In this document: positions 34,601 to 44,384 of the stretch, in pieces | Numbering within the stretch: position 1 is the first letter of the stretch | Layout: every line of letters starts with the position of its first letter | Assembly (NCBI RefSeq): GCF_958298935.1 | Contig: NC_084922.1 | Span: 49,359,958 to 49,423,957, forward strand | Source: Phragmites australis | Taxonomy: Eukaryota; Streptophyta; Magnoliopsida; Poales; Poaceae | Reading direction: 5' to 3' | Length of the DNA stretch: 64,000 nt | Program-made: the position numbers and the translations under genes | Notes under the pieces: model-generated | Database searches by the model: none | The model's input: the letters and a program-made list of their open reading frames with translations, nothing else | What the model was told of the DNA's origin: nothing

Positions 34601-36787
34601 GAAGGACAGAGTTGTCAAACTCGCGTCCATTGTCTGTTTGGAAAGCGCGAATGGAGCTATTGAACTGCGTACGAGCATAAGCATGAAAAGACATGATATG
34701 TTGGGCAACGTCAGATTTGTGGCGCAGGGGGAAAGTCCAGACGAAGTGTGTGAAATCATCTAGCAGAACAAGATAGTACTGAAATCCAGTAAAGCTTAAG
34801 ACAGGCGAGGTCCAAACATCACAGTGAATCAATTCAAAAGGAACTGTAGTTTTATGAGTAGATGAATGAAATGGAAGACGGACATGTTTGCCTGTACGGC
34901 AAGCATGACAAGTATGTGAGGGCTCCGTATTACAATTGAAATCAAAAGACTGAAGAAGACGACGGAAGGATTCGTTCCCGGGGTGGCCAAGTCGCTGGTG
35001 CCACAAGTCTGCAGAGACGGCGGCGAGGCAGTGGTTGGATGCAGGGGTCGCCGGGTGCAGTGGATAGAGATCGCCCTCGCTGTTACTGCGGAGAATTACC
35101 GCCTGGGTGTGCCGATCCTTAATAGAGAAACCACAATCGTCAAATTCAACTGTGATAGGATTGTCACGTGTAAGAGCACGAACTGAAATAAGGTTCTTGA
35201 TGAGTGAGGGAGAGACAAGAACATTGTTCAGGAAGAGAGGATTGGAGGTAGTGGGTAGAGAGGAAGAACCAGTGTGGGTAATTGGGAGAGAGGTGCCATT
35301 ACCGACAACGATTCGTGTTGAGGAAGAGTTGGGAGAGAGGGAAGTGATGTTACCAGAGCCTCGTGACATGTGCGAGGAGGCGCCGGTGTCGAAGAACCAG
35401 TCGCCGGTGGACTGCGGCTGCTGCAGGGAGAGCTGGTTCAGCGTGGCGAGCAGCTGTGGATCCAGCTGGGAGGTAGCGCCAGCGACGTGAGCCTGGGGTG
35501 CTGGGGCCGCAGGTCGTGCGCCCAGAATGCCGGGCGGCGGATCGCGTTGTGGCCCTTGGAATGGCCACGCCTGAACCATGCCGGTCCATGGATTCATCGT
35601 CGGGCAGAAGCCGGGCGGTGGGGCGCCTTTCTTCTTCTTCTTTTTGTTGTTGGAGGAGAATGGCGCGGATGGGCGGGGATGTGCAGCCGGCGGCGCGGCC
35701 GGCTGTTTGCCGGTGTTGCCTGGCGGTGCGGGCGCGCCGGGTGCAGCATGGGCGATGAGGGCGGCGGCAGCCTGAAGATGTGCAGCCGACGGCGTCGCAG
35801 CTGGTGCAGGAGACGAGGAGGACCCGGCGTCCTTGTACTTGGCCTGGGCGATCATGGCCGCCGCAGCCTGCATCTTCTCAGATTCGGCGATGCGCTGCTC
35901 CTCGAGCTGCAGCATGGATCGAGTCTTGAGAAACGACGGTAGGCGACGGCGAAGGGTGATGTGCGGGATCGCATGATGGAGACGGGGGTTGAGGCCGCGG
36001 ACGATGTTGTGGATGAGGTCTTTGTCAGGCACCGGTGCGCCAAGGCCGGCAAGGCGATCCGCCATGACCTTCATGCGGGAGCAGTAGTCGAGGACGGTGA
36101 GGTCGCCTTGGTAGAAGTTGCGGAACTCGGCGCCGAGGTAGACGGCGCGGGTGTCCTTGTTGTCGCGGAAGAGGTTGTGGACGCCGCGCCAGATGGAGTA
36201 GGCGGTGTCGGTGTCCTCGGAGACCATGGAGAGAAGCTCGGTGGAGATGCGGTTGTAGAACCAGGAGACAATGGCGCAGTCGTTCTGCACCCAGTCGTTG
36301 TCGCCCTTGGCCGTAGAGCCATCGACATGATCACGGAGCCCGTACTGGCCGAAGATGGCGGAGAAGGAACGAGCCCAGGCGACGTAATTGGCATCATTGA
36401 AGTCGAAGATGATGGGCACTCGGTTGAGGATGTTGATGCCGTGGACGACGGACGGAGCAGCGGGCTCGGTCTGGACGCGAAGCGTGTGGGGAAGGAACGA
36501 CTCGGCGTCGGAGTTGTCATCGGAGCCGGACGAGGAGCCGGACGAGGAGCTCATGGCGACAGGAAGAGAGCAGAGATGTGGGCAGCGGAAGAAGTGGATC
36601 GTGGAACTGCTGATACCATGTAAGCGGAAGTGAGAAGAATGAGGACAACTCAATCGTATTCATCAGAGGCTTACGCCTTTTGTACAAGTACATCACGGTC
36701 ATGGAGCTAACTAATCTAGCTACATTCAAGGAGAGCCGCAGGACGTGTGAAACTGCTTGCTAACATAAAGAGATAACCTGGTGCTGA
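31627..36787 (+). CDS. Small unrecognised gene, last coding exon split by a copia retrotransposon
   Basis: I do not recognise this protein. Coding exons are 31627-31801, 31913-31962 and 32062 onward, joined by GT-AG introns with consistent phases (1, 0). The protein begins MKRGCKVAPVPKEQGE, contains SPSFRFYCQKTASVDALV and an acidic DADGGDSDGS stretch, then QAPKTNELTVKGIEASKPK. A complete copia element (32078-36765) is inserted after codon 80, duplicating TAAAG. Read across the junction, the present gene stops two codons later (GTG TAA supplied by the LTR). Without the insert, the frame would end at 36787, giving 85 residues. So the insertion replaces only the last five residues with one and removes the native 3' end of the transcript. 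Evidence that it is a gene: clean splice sites, GC-rich start and a consistent frame; there is no family match. Upstream ATGs in frame exist (31171, 31414), but that sequence is simple and proline-rich. Confidence 0.6.
32078..32224 (-). repeat. 3' LTR of the copia element
   Basis: A 147-base direct repeat identical to 36619-36765. It contains the stop codon of the polyprotein (at 32177-32175), so the end of gag-pol is encoded in U3. Confidence 0.97.
32175..36554 (-). CDS. Copia gag-pol polyprotein
   Basis: 1,459 residues from the ATG at 36554; the frame is open further up into the LTR, but this ATG is the first after the primer site with a typical gag start. Order: gag (about 40-240, with DANYVAWARSF and GLNPRLHHAIPHIT); a proline/alanine-rich linker with a lysine run and NPWTG but no CCHC zinc knuckle; aspartic protease WFFDTGASSH with D389; the pre-integrase HHCC finger (about 520-553); integrase with D579, D641 and E677 (D-35-E); reverse transcriptase (about 955-1200) with YVDD at 1119-1122; and RNase H (about 1300-1425, YSDADWAGCPDTRRSTSG). 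Protease, integrase, RT and RNase H in that order is the copia arrangement. All catalytic residues I can check are present. The last residues are encoded by the G14 polypurine tract (Gly-Gly-Gly-Gly) and the 3' LTR. Confidence 0.96.
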   Translation of the reverse strand: MSSSSGSSSGSDDNSDAESFLPHTLRVQTEPAAPSVVHGINILNRVPIIFDFNDANYVAWARSFSAIFGQYGLRDHVDGSTAKGDNDWVQNDCAIVSWFYNRISTELLSMVSEDTDTAYSIWRGVHNLFRDNKDTRAVYLGAEFRNFYQGDLTVLDYCSRMKVMADRLAGLGAPVPDKDLIHNIVRGLNPRLHHAIPHITLRRRLPSFLKTRSMLQLEEQRIAESEKMQAAAAMIAQAKYKDAGSSSSPAPAATPSAAHLQAAAALIAHAAPGAPAPPGNTGKQPAAPPAAHPRPSAPFSSNNKKKKKKGAPPPGFCPTMNPWTGMVQAWPFQGPQRDPPPGILGARPAAPAPQAHVAGATSQLDPQLLATLNQLSLQQPQSTGDWFFDTGASSHMSRGSGNITSLSPNSSSTRIVVGNGTSLPITHTGSSSLPTTSNPLFLNNVLVSPSLIKNLISVRALTRDNPITVEFDDCGFSIKDRHTQAVILRSNSEGDLYPLHPATPASNHCLAAVSADLWHQRLGHPGNESFRRLLQSFDFNCNTEPSHTCHACRTGKHVRLPFHSSTHKTTVPFELIHCDVWTSPVLSFTGFQYYLVLLDDFTHFVWTFPLRHKSDVAQHIMSFHAYARTQFNSSIRAFQTDNGREFDNSVLRRFYSTHGVLLRLSCPYTSQQNGKAERILRTLNEGVRALLLHAALPPVFWVEALHTSTYLLNRKPCKPRSLSTPFSLLYHTDPDYMSLRVFGCLCYPNTQATSSNKLSPRSAACVFIGYSQDHRGYRCYNMSTRKVLTSRHVYFDETVFPFRSGTATNSPASCAYDPWRPDLRATEDEPPPQASPTAPVAHGSPSTSPRSPSPVHGAHGSPSASPRTPNPAPSTSSSTPDPAAPTSSPAPAAPQATHPMVTRARVGTFKPNPRYAATATTTTISPIPRTVNQALKDPNWNKAMQSEFDALLANNTWELVPRPHGAHIVSGKWIFRHKFKEDGSFDRYKARWVVRGFTQRAGIDYGETYCPVVKPATVRTVLALAAQRQWPVHQLDVNNAFLHGVLDEQVYARQPAGFTDNQNLVCRLSKSLYGLKQAPRAWYLRLATFLGSMGFRATRSDSSLFVLRRNKESVHLLLYVDDIVLTASSSELLRWVVSTINAEFKLKDMGAVHYFLGIQVQRNADGFFLQQQQYALDLLDRAGMTDCQPCDTPVDTAGKLSSDASSPLSTADASDYRSLVGALQYLTMTRPDLQYAVQQACLHMHAPTTAHQGLVKRILRYVRGTTALGLHLRHSNNSDLVAYSDADWAGCPDTRRSTSGFCVFMGDSLLSWSSKRQTTVSRSSAEAEYRGVANAVAECTWLRQLLSELDCPLIKATIVFCDNVSACYMSSNPVHHKRTKHIELDVHFVREKVAVGQCQVLQVPTTQQLADVMTKGLPTASFREFRDSLCVAGNDAHTAGGGGVLASSFTRPAALLECS
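36619..36765 (-). repeat. 5' LTR of the copia element
   Basis: A 147-base direct repeat, identical copy of 32078-32224. It is short compared with most copia LTRs. The primer-binding site abuts its inner end. Confidence 0.97.
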
Positions 36788-37351
36788 GTTTCAGAGGCTT
36801 GGCAGTCGTCGCTGCTGCTTGGTACAACTTGTTCAGCCGTCACAGCAGCAAAACTTCGCCTCCTCCTGCTGCTGCGGCTGCAAAACCACATCATCCCTGC
36901 CCTGCTCCAGCCCCTGCTGCCGCTGCAAGATCTCATCCCTGATCAGGCACCGCTGTAAGGGATCTTTTATTACAACGTCTCAGCTTGTAAAAACATGGCT
37001 GATTCAGTCATCGTTTATGATGCTAGCTTTGCATCATTTGCCGTTATTATTCTTGGTTACAGCTTGTAAGTAACCATGTATTTCAGAAATTGATTCTGTA
37101 AATGATGTAAGGAGCATCGGTACTTTGCTTCTATTGATCATTAGAGAGAAATACAGATTAGTGTTGAAAAAGAGAGCAAGCATACTAATTTGGAACCTGT
37201 TCGTCCAAGCCTTCCGTACTGTGACTTGCGCTGCATTTCTGAATTCTGGAGTTTTTTTAGGGAAAACATTTGCCCAAGATTAAGATAATGTCCAATTAGT
37301 TTCAGCATTCCCTTCCTTTTGTTTCCTCTGATTTTTAATCAATGGAAGAAA
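36788..37351. other. Former 3' region of the small gene and spacer
   Basis: The sequence just right of the copia element continues the split exon and its presumed 3' untranslated region, with CTGCTGCTG/CCTGC-rich text to about 36960 and an AT-rich tail to 37140. No separate gene is visible. Confidence 0.45.
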
Positions 37352-38733
37352 GGAATGAGTCTAGATAACCCTCCAAACTATTACACTAATAACAAATCAG
37401 GTATTTAGCACCCTCATATTTTCAATACTGTTTAATTAACTCTCTAAGCTGGTTTTTCAGGACGGTTTCACCTAGCTGGCTTGACACGCTAGCGGTCGTA
37501 GCCACGCCAGCACCCAGCCTTACTGGTCAGCACTCGAGCCCAAGATCTAGACTCTGGATCTTGAATCGAAGGGCTCGGTATGGTGGACCAAGTCCATGCT
37601 TTGGTGGACCAAGGAGAGGGGCGCAGTTCATGAGCTTGTCGTGGAGCAAGGCGGCCAACCTTGCACGTCAACGGATGGCCGGACTCTCACCGAAATAGGG
37701 TTTCGGTTAGCGACGTTCTCTAGCGAGCGGTGGAACGGGGTCATGCGGGCTTGAGGAGCTCGTTTGAGGTGTCGGCAAGGGCGGAGGGCCACCGTAGAGG
37801 CTAGGCGACGAGGAGCCAAAGTGGCGGCAGTCGATTGTCGACGGGCGACGACTAGGGTTTTCGACGAGCTCTGATTTTGGTGAGATCGGGATGAGGAGGA
37901 GGGGCAGCTTCAATCGGCATTTAAAGGGTAGAGGACGTGCGGGATATGAAGATCGGTGCAGCGGCAAGTCGGACTCCGCTGAGCACCATCTTCCTCGAGT
38001 CCGGCCACCGAATGAGCTCAGATCCGTGGCCAATCCTCCCTCCATGGTGAGCCACCAGCCGATTCCTTTCGCCCCTAGCTACATCTCCCTTCTGTGCCAC
38101 TCTTTGACCCTTTCTTGGCATGGATCCATAGCTGGACGAGGCCTAGTCGGAGTTTCCCTCCCCACCGGTCACCATTGGCGTCGCCGAGCACCTCAATATC
38201 GACTGGCGGCTCTAGACCATCTCCCACCCATTCTACGGTCATGAAGAGATCTGTCGTGGCCCTAGTAAGCTAGAGCGCATGCCCCCATTGGCCTTGTCCC
38301 GTTGTTGACCTAGACTTCACAGGAGTTGAGCGCCGCCGCGCCTTCGAGCTCCCCGTCGACCAAACCCCCATCACGCCTAACTCCTGCAGAGCCCGTGGAA
38401 GAGTTCACCTTCACGCCTTGCAGCTTCCCGTGCCGCTCACCAGCCACATCGGCCATGGGCTTGCCGCTGTGAGTGTGGCCAAAGCCGCCATGGCCGTGCT
38501 CCGGCTCTGTGTGGCTGGTAGCGTGGCGTCCAGGCACTGACAAGCGGGACCGGGTGCTGGCATGGCTATGGCAGCTAGCGTGGTGCACCGGCTAGGCGAG
38601 ACCGCCTTGAAAAACCAGCTTACGGGTTAATTAAACGGTATTGAAAATGTGAGAATGCTAAATATTTGATTTGTTAAGTGAGAGTGTGGACTGGACGAAA
38701 CGCAATAGTTGTGGGGTCATCTAGACTTATTCC
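37352..38733. mobile_element. Mutator-like element (MULE) with long inverted ends, no transposase
   Basis: The left end (37352-37470) and the inverse of the right end (38620-38733) match over more than 100 bases. Both carry GAATRAGTCTAGATRACC, ATTTAGCAYYCTCAYATTTT, TTTAATTAAC and AAGCTGGTTTTTCA in the same order. Long inverted repeats of this kind typify Mutator-like elements. GGAAGAAA occurs at 37344-37351 and again at 38736-38743, close to a target duplication. The interior is GC-rich, unlike the AT-rich ends, and has short open frames in every frame but no transposase, so it is non-autonomous and may hold captured gene sequence that I do not recognise. Confidence 0.7.
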
Positions 38734-38974
38734 AAGGAAGAAATGCACAGATTGAAGCTACAAAATCGCCTGAAGATGTTGTCTGGCCTGACTCCGTTTT
38801 ACTGATGAAATTTTGTCAACGACTATATATCAATTTGCTATTCACAACTCTTCTTTATTATACTCTCCAACTATACACGTATGACCTATCAATTGCATCT
38901 GAAAAATCAGGAGCTACTGGGATGTAATGAAAAAGAAAAAAGAGAGAGAGAGAGAAAGGAACACGATTAGCTTG

Positions 38975-41900
38975 TCATTTGACTGCACCTACTGCTGGTC
39001 TTCCTTTGCCTCTGAATTGCTCCCTGTTCTTTCTTCTCACCTCCATAGGATGGCCAAGCGAGTAAGGCCGGAATGCACCGATGAGAACCGTGGAAGGTGC
39101 CATATTGAGGCTTGGCTTCGCCTTGTGCAGGCCCTTCTTCGGGCTATTCACGTAAGATTTCATATGACCAAATATTAGGTTCGGCATTTTCTTTAGCTCA
39201 ACAACTGATGACGTAAAGAATTCTTCAGTGGTTCCATCAGCTGAGGAATCTAGACTGTAACCAATCGACGCATCCAGATGAGGCGGAGGAAATCTCTCAA
39301 GTTTGGTTGCACTCGTGCTCGTCACCAATCTTGGTACCTGAAGATAAATTTAACACATCTCACTATTTATTCATGTTTTATATGTCTAATTAGTTGCCTG
39401 AATATTTGATGTAAACATTGCCAGGGGTGGTGGCAATTCGAGCATGATGCTGTTGAGTCTTGAGACAAAAGTTCTTGCAGAGGAAAAGGGAAAAGGATGC
39501 ATACCTTTGGATTTGCTTGCGGCTTATTATTGACATCTGGAGTAAATACTCTGCGCCCAGGATTTTGTGACGTGTGCTTTCGGGTTGTATGACGTTCTAC
39601 TGACCCACTAGCCCTTGACTTCCTGAAAAAATAAACATATGTTGAAGCTTTCTATCAACAAAACAAATAGCTGAAATAAGTTGCAAATAGTGGCGCCATA
39701 CCTTTTATGCTTCTCGTACTTCAACTTCACGTCTCTTTCTTTGCATGGTGGATACTGCGGAAGGCTCGATGGTTCACAGGCATATGGTTCTGTCCTGAAG
39801 AACTGGATCCACAGTAAATGATAAGTACAGTTGAACAAAGGGCCACTTCTTGGGTTCTTACTTCTTATTCAAAAACAAAATTCTCTGTTACATCAATGCC
39901 AACTGAACTTAATCTATGCATCGCTCAGAAAAGAATTTAATCTACGCAATCATGGTCAGATGCAGATTATACCTTTGAATACTATCTGCCCACAATTTAT
40001 CTTCCTTTTCCCCTTTCTTTTTATATTTGTTGCATGTAGCAGTTTTTCCAGATTGAAATTGATCTCTAGAAGCTCATTTTAGATGCCTTGAGGGTGACAG
40101 GGTAGTACTAACCTCACTGTTGAGAGCATCAGTTGCCGTTCCTCTCATATCTGGGTCAAATGATAGGAGAGTCTCGAGAAGTGATAGGGTTGATGGTGGC
40201 AAATCTTTAAATTTTTCTGCTATACACCGTTCATACAGCTTGAATGTAGGATGAGGGAACTTCATTTTCTCCCAGTAATCCTCTGATGGAGTACCACACA
40301 ACTTGAAAATCTTGTGCAATTGTTCCACCTAAACAAACCACTCGTTAATAGCTAAATCAAGCAATTTCCTGCACGGTTTATGTAAAATTGATATTTCGAT
40401 CAATTGGACGAAACCAAGTACCTCTGTTCTTCCGGGGAATATAGGCTCACCGAGTAGCAGTTCTGCCAATATGCAACCCACGCTCCAAAGATCAACACCA
40501 ACACCATAGTGAGTAGCACCTAATAAGAGTTCAGGTGGACGATACCAAAGCGTGATCACTTGGCTAGTCATCGGCCGCATGTTGTCAGGGTCATAAGAGG
40601 TAGCAAGTCCAAAGTCAGCTATCTTAAGAATTCCATCGTTGCTGACCAGTAGGTTCGAGCTCTTGATGTCACGGTGCAGAACGCCCTTGTTATGGCAGTG
40701 TTCAATCCCGGAGAGAAGCTGTTTCATATAGCACTTCACCTGCAGACAGGGAATTACACTTCATGAATACATACATAATCAAATCAGTCATATGTTAGAA
40801 CGTCTCCAACAATACATGTAAGCTACCTATAAGGTTGTCTATATCAGATTTTTATTTAGGTGGAGAGAGGTGAAGAAGAGAGAAAAGCTAGCTCATAATA
40901 TGTAGATAGACTATAAAACATTAGACATTAAGTCAATGATGAAAAAATTGGCCGATCAGCAACGAGTAGATAGCCTGTTATCGGCTCTAAAATCGGTCGG
41001 CCGATTAATTGGTCTGACAATCCCATTTATTGGGTTGATCACTGATTAATCCCCTGACTCGGTCGCAAAACAACTTGCCTAGCTCTAGGTCGCAACTCAG
41101 CTCCAGGTATTTGCATTTGAGACTTTTGAGTATATTTTTTATGTGTTTGGTTGAATGAGAATGATTGCTGCCATTTTTTTGGAATCTATAGTTTATATTT
41201 TAAGCACATACTCATAGATTGTTATTTATTTTGCAGATTTATCGCCTTCCAATCAAGGTAACAACTTGTTGTCCTAGTTAGTTCTTAGCATCTTATACAT
41301 GTTTACAAAAGTATTTTATACCAACCGATCAATAGTCGATCGATTAATTCAGTTAATCTCCGATTAACCGATTAATCCCTACTCCCAAGCCGGCCGAGTA
41401 GCTACCAATCACCGATTTTTTGAACAATGCATTAAATACAAGACAAAGGTAAATGATGATTGGTTGAGAGAGAACAAGGGTGGATGGACTAATTAAAACT
41501 TTAATTATGCTATATACCAACCACTGGAGAGGTAAGCTTTTGCAATATCTACAGATAATGTGGAAGAAATAATAGATAACAATTAGCTACACTGATGGAG
41601 ATGCTCTTAGTCAATTACTGTGTAGTTGGAAACATCTCCTATTTAGACCCTCCCTTTTCAGAAAAGAAAGTAATTGACATCTTTGACAATTATAGATGCC
41701 GGTGAGCTAACTTTTTTTTTTTTTGACAAGTTCCCTAATCTCTGACTATCAGGAGACCAAAAGACTAATTCAACTAGCCAAAACACCAATCAGAACTCAA
41801 GCGTCGTAGGTAGCTAATTTCTAAATTGTCTAACCCCTTCGAACTTAAACAAAGAAATAAGAGACAACTAGAATCTCATTCGTTCTAATGTAACCAAAAT

Positions 41901-43408
41901 GTCAAGTCTTGTCATGCATAAATTCAAGCCATCTCAACTAATTAAGAGCGGGCTTTGATGTTAATCATAATGTAAGACATCTTATGCACCATTAATAAAT
42001 TACAATTCATATTGCTAGTCACACTCAAGTTCAACTTCGAAAACAATTATAATTTCCAGTAACACGAAGATCAAGTATAGCTGGCTACTAATGGTGTCCA
42101 TACACTTCATTGCTTCATGGGGGCAGTATGTTGCCAACGCAGTGACCATACCTGAGGCAAGGACAAGCGGCGGCCGGAGGCAGATGCGGCGGCGGTGAGG
42201 CCAGTGAGGTCGTGGTCCATGTACTCGAAGACGAGGTAGAGGGACGGCGCGGTGTTGAGGCGGGAGGTGACCAAGCCGTCGAGGCGGACGACGTTGGGGT
42301 GGTCGCCGAGGCGGCGGAGCAGGGCGATCTCCCGCGCCATGAACCGCGCACTCTCGGCCTCGCCGACGCCATCCACGCGCACCTTCTTCAGTGCCACCAC
42401 GCGGCCGCTCTCCACGTCAATAGCTTTGTACACGTTGCTGTATGTGCCGGAACCAATCTGCGCGGCCATGGCAAAAAAAGATCGCAACTTTTTTTTTATT
42501 TTGTTGCTCGAATTGAGATCATTTCTTTTCACTGATTCATCGACTGGGTTCTAAAAAAACTAAAATATCCACTTCAACTCGGTTTCTTTGAAAATGCCAG
42601 AGAGGATAACATTAACTGGTAATCAATACGAACACTGCAAGTTGACTTTTCCGTTTGTCCTTGCGAATTACGAATTCTTGTGACGAGGACAGTATAAAGT
42701 ACTATGAACATAAACAATGGAATTGTTATTTTCTGAATCTCAAGTAAACTAGGGATTCGTCCATCTCTGCTTATTTTGAACCACTCCACTCTTGGAATTT
42801 GGAGCTTGTTTATGCGTTGAAATCATCATCTGTTTCCTTTCTCCCTTGTTCTCTGCAACTCGGAACCAATAAAAAAGAGATCCTTTTTCGTGTATGTACT
42901 ACGTCAACTTCAACTACGATGACCAGAAAAGGGCAAAAAGCAAGAACTCAAATTACTCGCTGATTTTCGCAAACAACGATCGCGTGCGACAACCACGAAC
43001 GAACAAATCGAAGCAACGGAGAAGAAAGGTAGCTTGAAATCTTTCCCTCCCCAGGCCAACAACTCGCTCCTAGCCTCCTACCGTTTCCAAGAAAGGGCCA
43101 TACTTTTCCGGTAATAACTGGAGTACTACAAAACAAGGACGGGCAGGCGGTGGGATCATACTCACCTTCTCGAGCTTGTGGAAGGCGTCGGCGCCGCGGG
43201 GCGCCCAGCCCCGGAGCGCGTCACCGGCGGCGTCGGAGAGCCAGAGCGGCCACCCGCACGCGTCCTTCTTCACCGGCGCGATGTGCTCCGGCTGCGGCGC
43301 CTTGAGCTGCACCTCTTGATCCCCTCCGCCGCCTCCTCCGGCTGTCGCGGCGGGGAAGAAGAGGGAGGACCCGGGAGCGGTGGCGAGCTTACCGAGGATG
43401 CAACCCAT
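38975..43408 (-). CDS. CDK-like (CRK/CDKC-related) Ser/Thr protein kinase, N-myristoylated type
   Basis: Seven exons on the minus strand: 43408-43166, 42457-42152, 40739-40422, 40328-40113, 39802-39702, 39622-39505 and 39337-38975. All introns are GT-AG and phases agree, giving 554 residues. The N-terminus MGCILGK fits myristoylation at Gly2 with palmitoylation at Cys3, typical of the plant At1g54610-like group. The kinase domain starts IGSGTYSNVYKA (82-93). It has the ATP lysine K105 in VALKKV, HRD with D207, DFG with D225, then WYRPPELLLGATHYGVGVD and DLWSVGCILAELLLG. The PSTAIRE-type cyclin helix is not present in canonical form. The basic C-terminal tail (from about 362) is of unknown role. 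The last exon is least certain, because GTGAGA at about 39047 could be a donor and shift the C-terminus. Intron 2 (40740-42151) holds a transposon. Confidence 0.9.
40798..41606. mobile_element. TTA-flanked Harbinger/Tourist-like element in the kinase intron
   Basis: TTA lies on both sides (40795-40797, 41607-41609). The element starts GAACGTCTCCAACAATACATG and the inverse of its end reads GAGCATCTCCATCAGTGTAG, an imperfect terminal repeat of the same CATCTCCAACAG type as the elements at 13947 and 43735. It is 809 bases, AT-rich and non-coding. Inside is a block of CCGATTAATCGGT-like text (about 40945-41400). It sits entirely in intron 2 of the CDK-like kinase gene. Confidence 0.7.
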
Positions 43409-43734
43409 GGCGGCGGAGCGTCATGTGTCGAAGGCGCGGGCGCGGTCACCGGCGGCGGCGGGGGATGTTGCCAGGAAACGAAGGGAGGACGCGGGAAGTA
43501 GAGGGAGGAAACAGGGAGACAGCCTCAACTCTAGTGCGAAACTTCTACGTGGCGAGTCTTTTGTTACGACGGGTTGGCACTCTGAACCTTGGACTCCTTG
43601 GCAGAATATTACAGCGTATCTTGACTTCTTAGGTAAAAATTATTACCTTTACTTTAGTACCATTTCCATGCTAGTAAAAATTTTATGCACATTCGAATCC
43701 ATACGAATGATTCCGCATATTTTAAGCATGATTA

Positions 43735-44110
43735 GTTCAACTCCAACAGAAGAGTTATCCAGTGATACAGCACCCGCAAAGTACTGTAGCACTGAAAATC
43801 GGTCTTCAGTACCGCACAGTACTGTTACAGTATTGCGGAGAGAGTACGGAGCTGTATTTTTACGGGGTACTGTAGTAGCACGCAACACTGTAGCAGTACC
43901 GCTCATAGTGGCTGACAGTGGGCCGGAGGGGAACCCTGTAGCAGTACTGTAACAACGGTAGTGGTACTGTTTATAGAGGCTGACAGCGGGATAAGGGAGA
44001 AAAAAGTCATAAAAATTAGAAAATAAGATAGCTGTTAGAGATGAAAAAATAAAGGATGCTATAATAATATTTTTGAGGATAAAAATTTAAAATAATTATT
44101 GAAGATGACC
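43735..44110. mobile_element. TTA-flanked Harbinger/Tourist-like MITE
   Basis: A 376-base element with TTA on both sides (43732-43734, 44111-44113). It starts GTTCAACTCCAACAG and ends TTGAAGATGACC. Its last 70 bases (GATGCTATAATAATATTTTT onward) match the end of the element at 13947-15032, so both belong to one family. The body has repeated CAGTACTGTAGCA-like motifs. It lies about 330 bases upstream of the kinase start codon. Confidence 0.7.
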
Positions 44111-44127
44111 TTACAAATAGTATGATG

Positions 44128-44384
44128 CTCCTTCCTATTATAAATACATAATGTTTCGAAAAAGTTTCGATCAAACTTTTGAAATTTAACAACTAATACT
44201 TTTTCAAATATTTAGTTTTAAAATATGAAAATTATATGTATGAATTTATCTTTAAAAATACTTTTGTGATATCATAAACTTATTTAATTATATAAATATA
44301 TTTTAGTTGAAAATAGTAGTTAAATGTGCGCATCGAAGACCATGGTATGTCCAAAATATGAAGTATTTTTGACCGGAGGGAGTA
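44128..44384. mobile_element. Stowaway-like MITE
   Basis: Ends CTCCTTCCTATTATAAATAC and, inverted, ACTCCCTCCGGTCAAAAATAC. The body is AT-rich with AAAATATGAAAATTATATGT-like text common to grass Stowaway elements. It directly follows the MITE at 43735. Confidence 0.75.

Larger units (their letters stand above)
32078..36765 (-). mobile_element. Intact Ty1-copia retrotransposon, Ale/Retrofit-like
   Basis: A 4,688-base element in minus orientation, flanked by TAAAG on both sides (32073-32077, 36766-36770). LTRs of 147 bases (36619-36765 is the 5' LTR, 32078-32224 the 3' LTR) are identical by eye and run TGTTAGCAAG to CGCTTACA. The primer site TGGTATCAGCAG, similar to the initiator-Met tRNA primer site of copia elements, follows the 5' LTR directly (36618-36607). 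The polypurine tract is a run of 14 G next to the 3' LTR (32238-32225). One long open frame encodes the whole gag-pol. Identical LTRs and an open frame mean the insertion is recent and the element may still be able to move. Confidence 0.97.
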
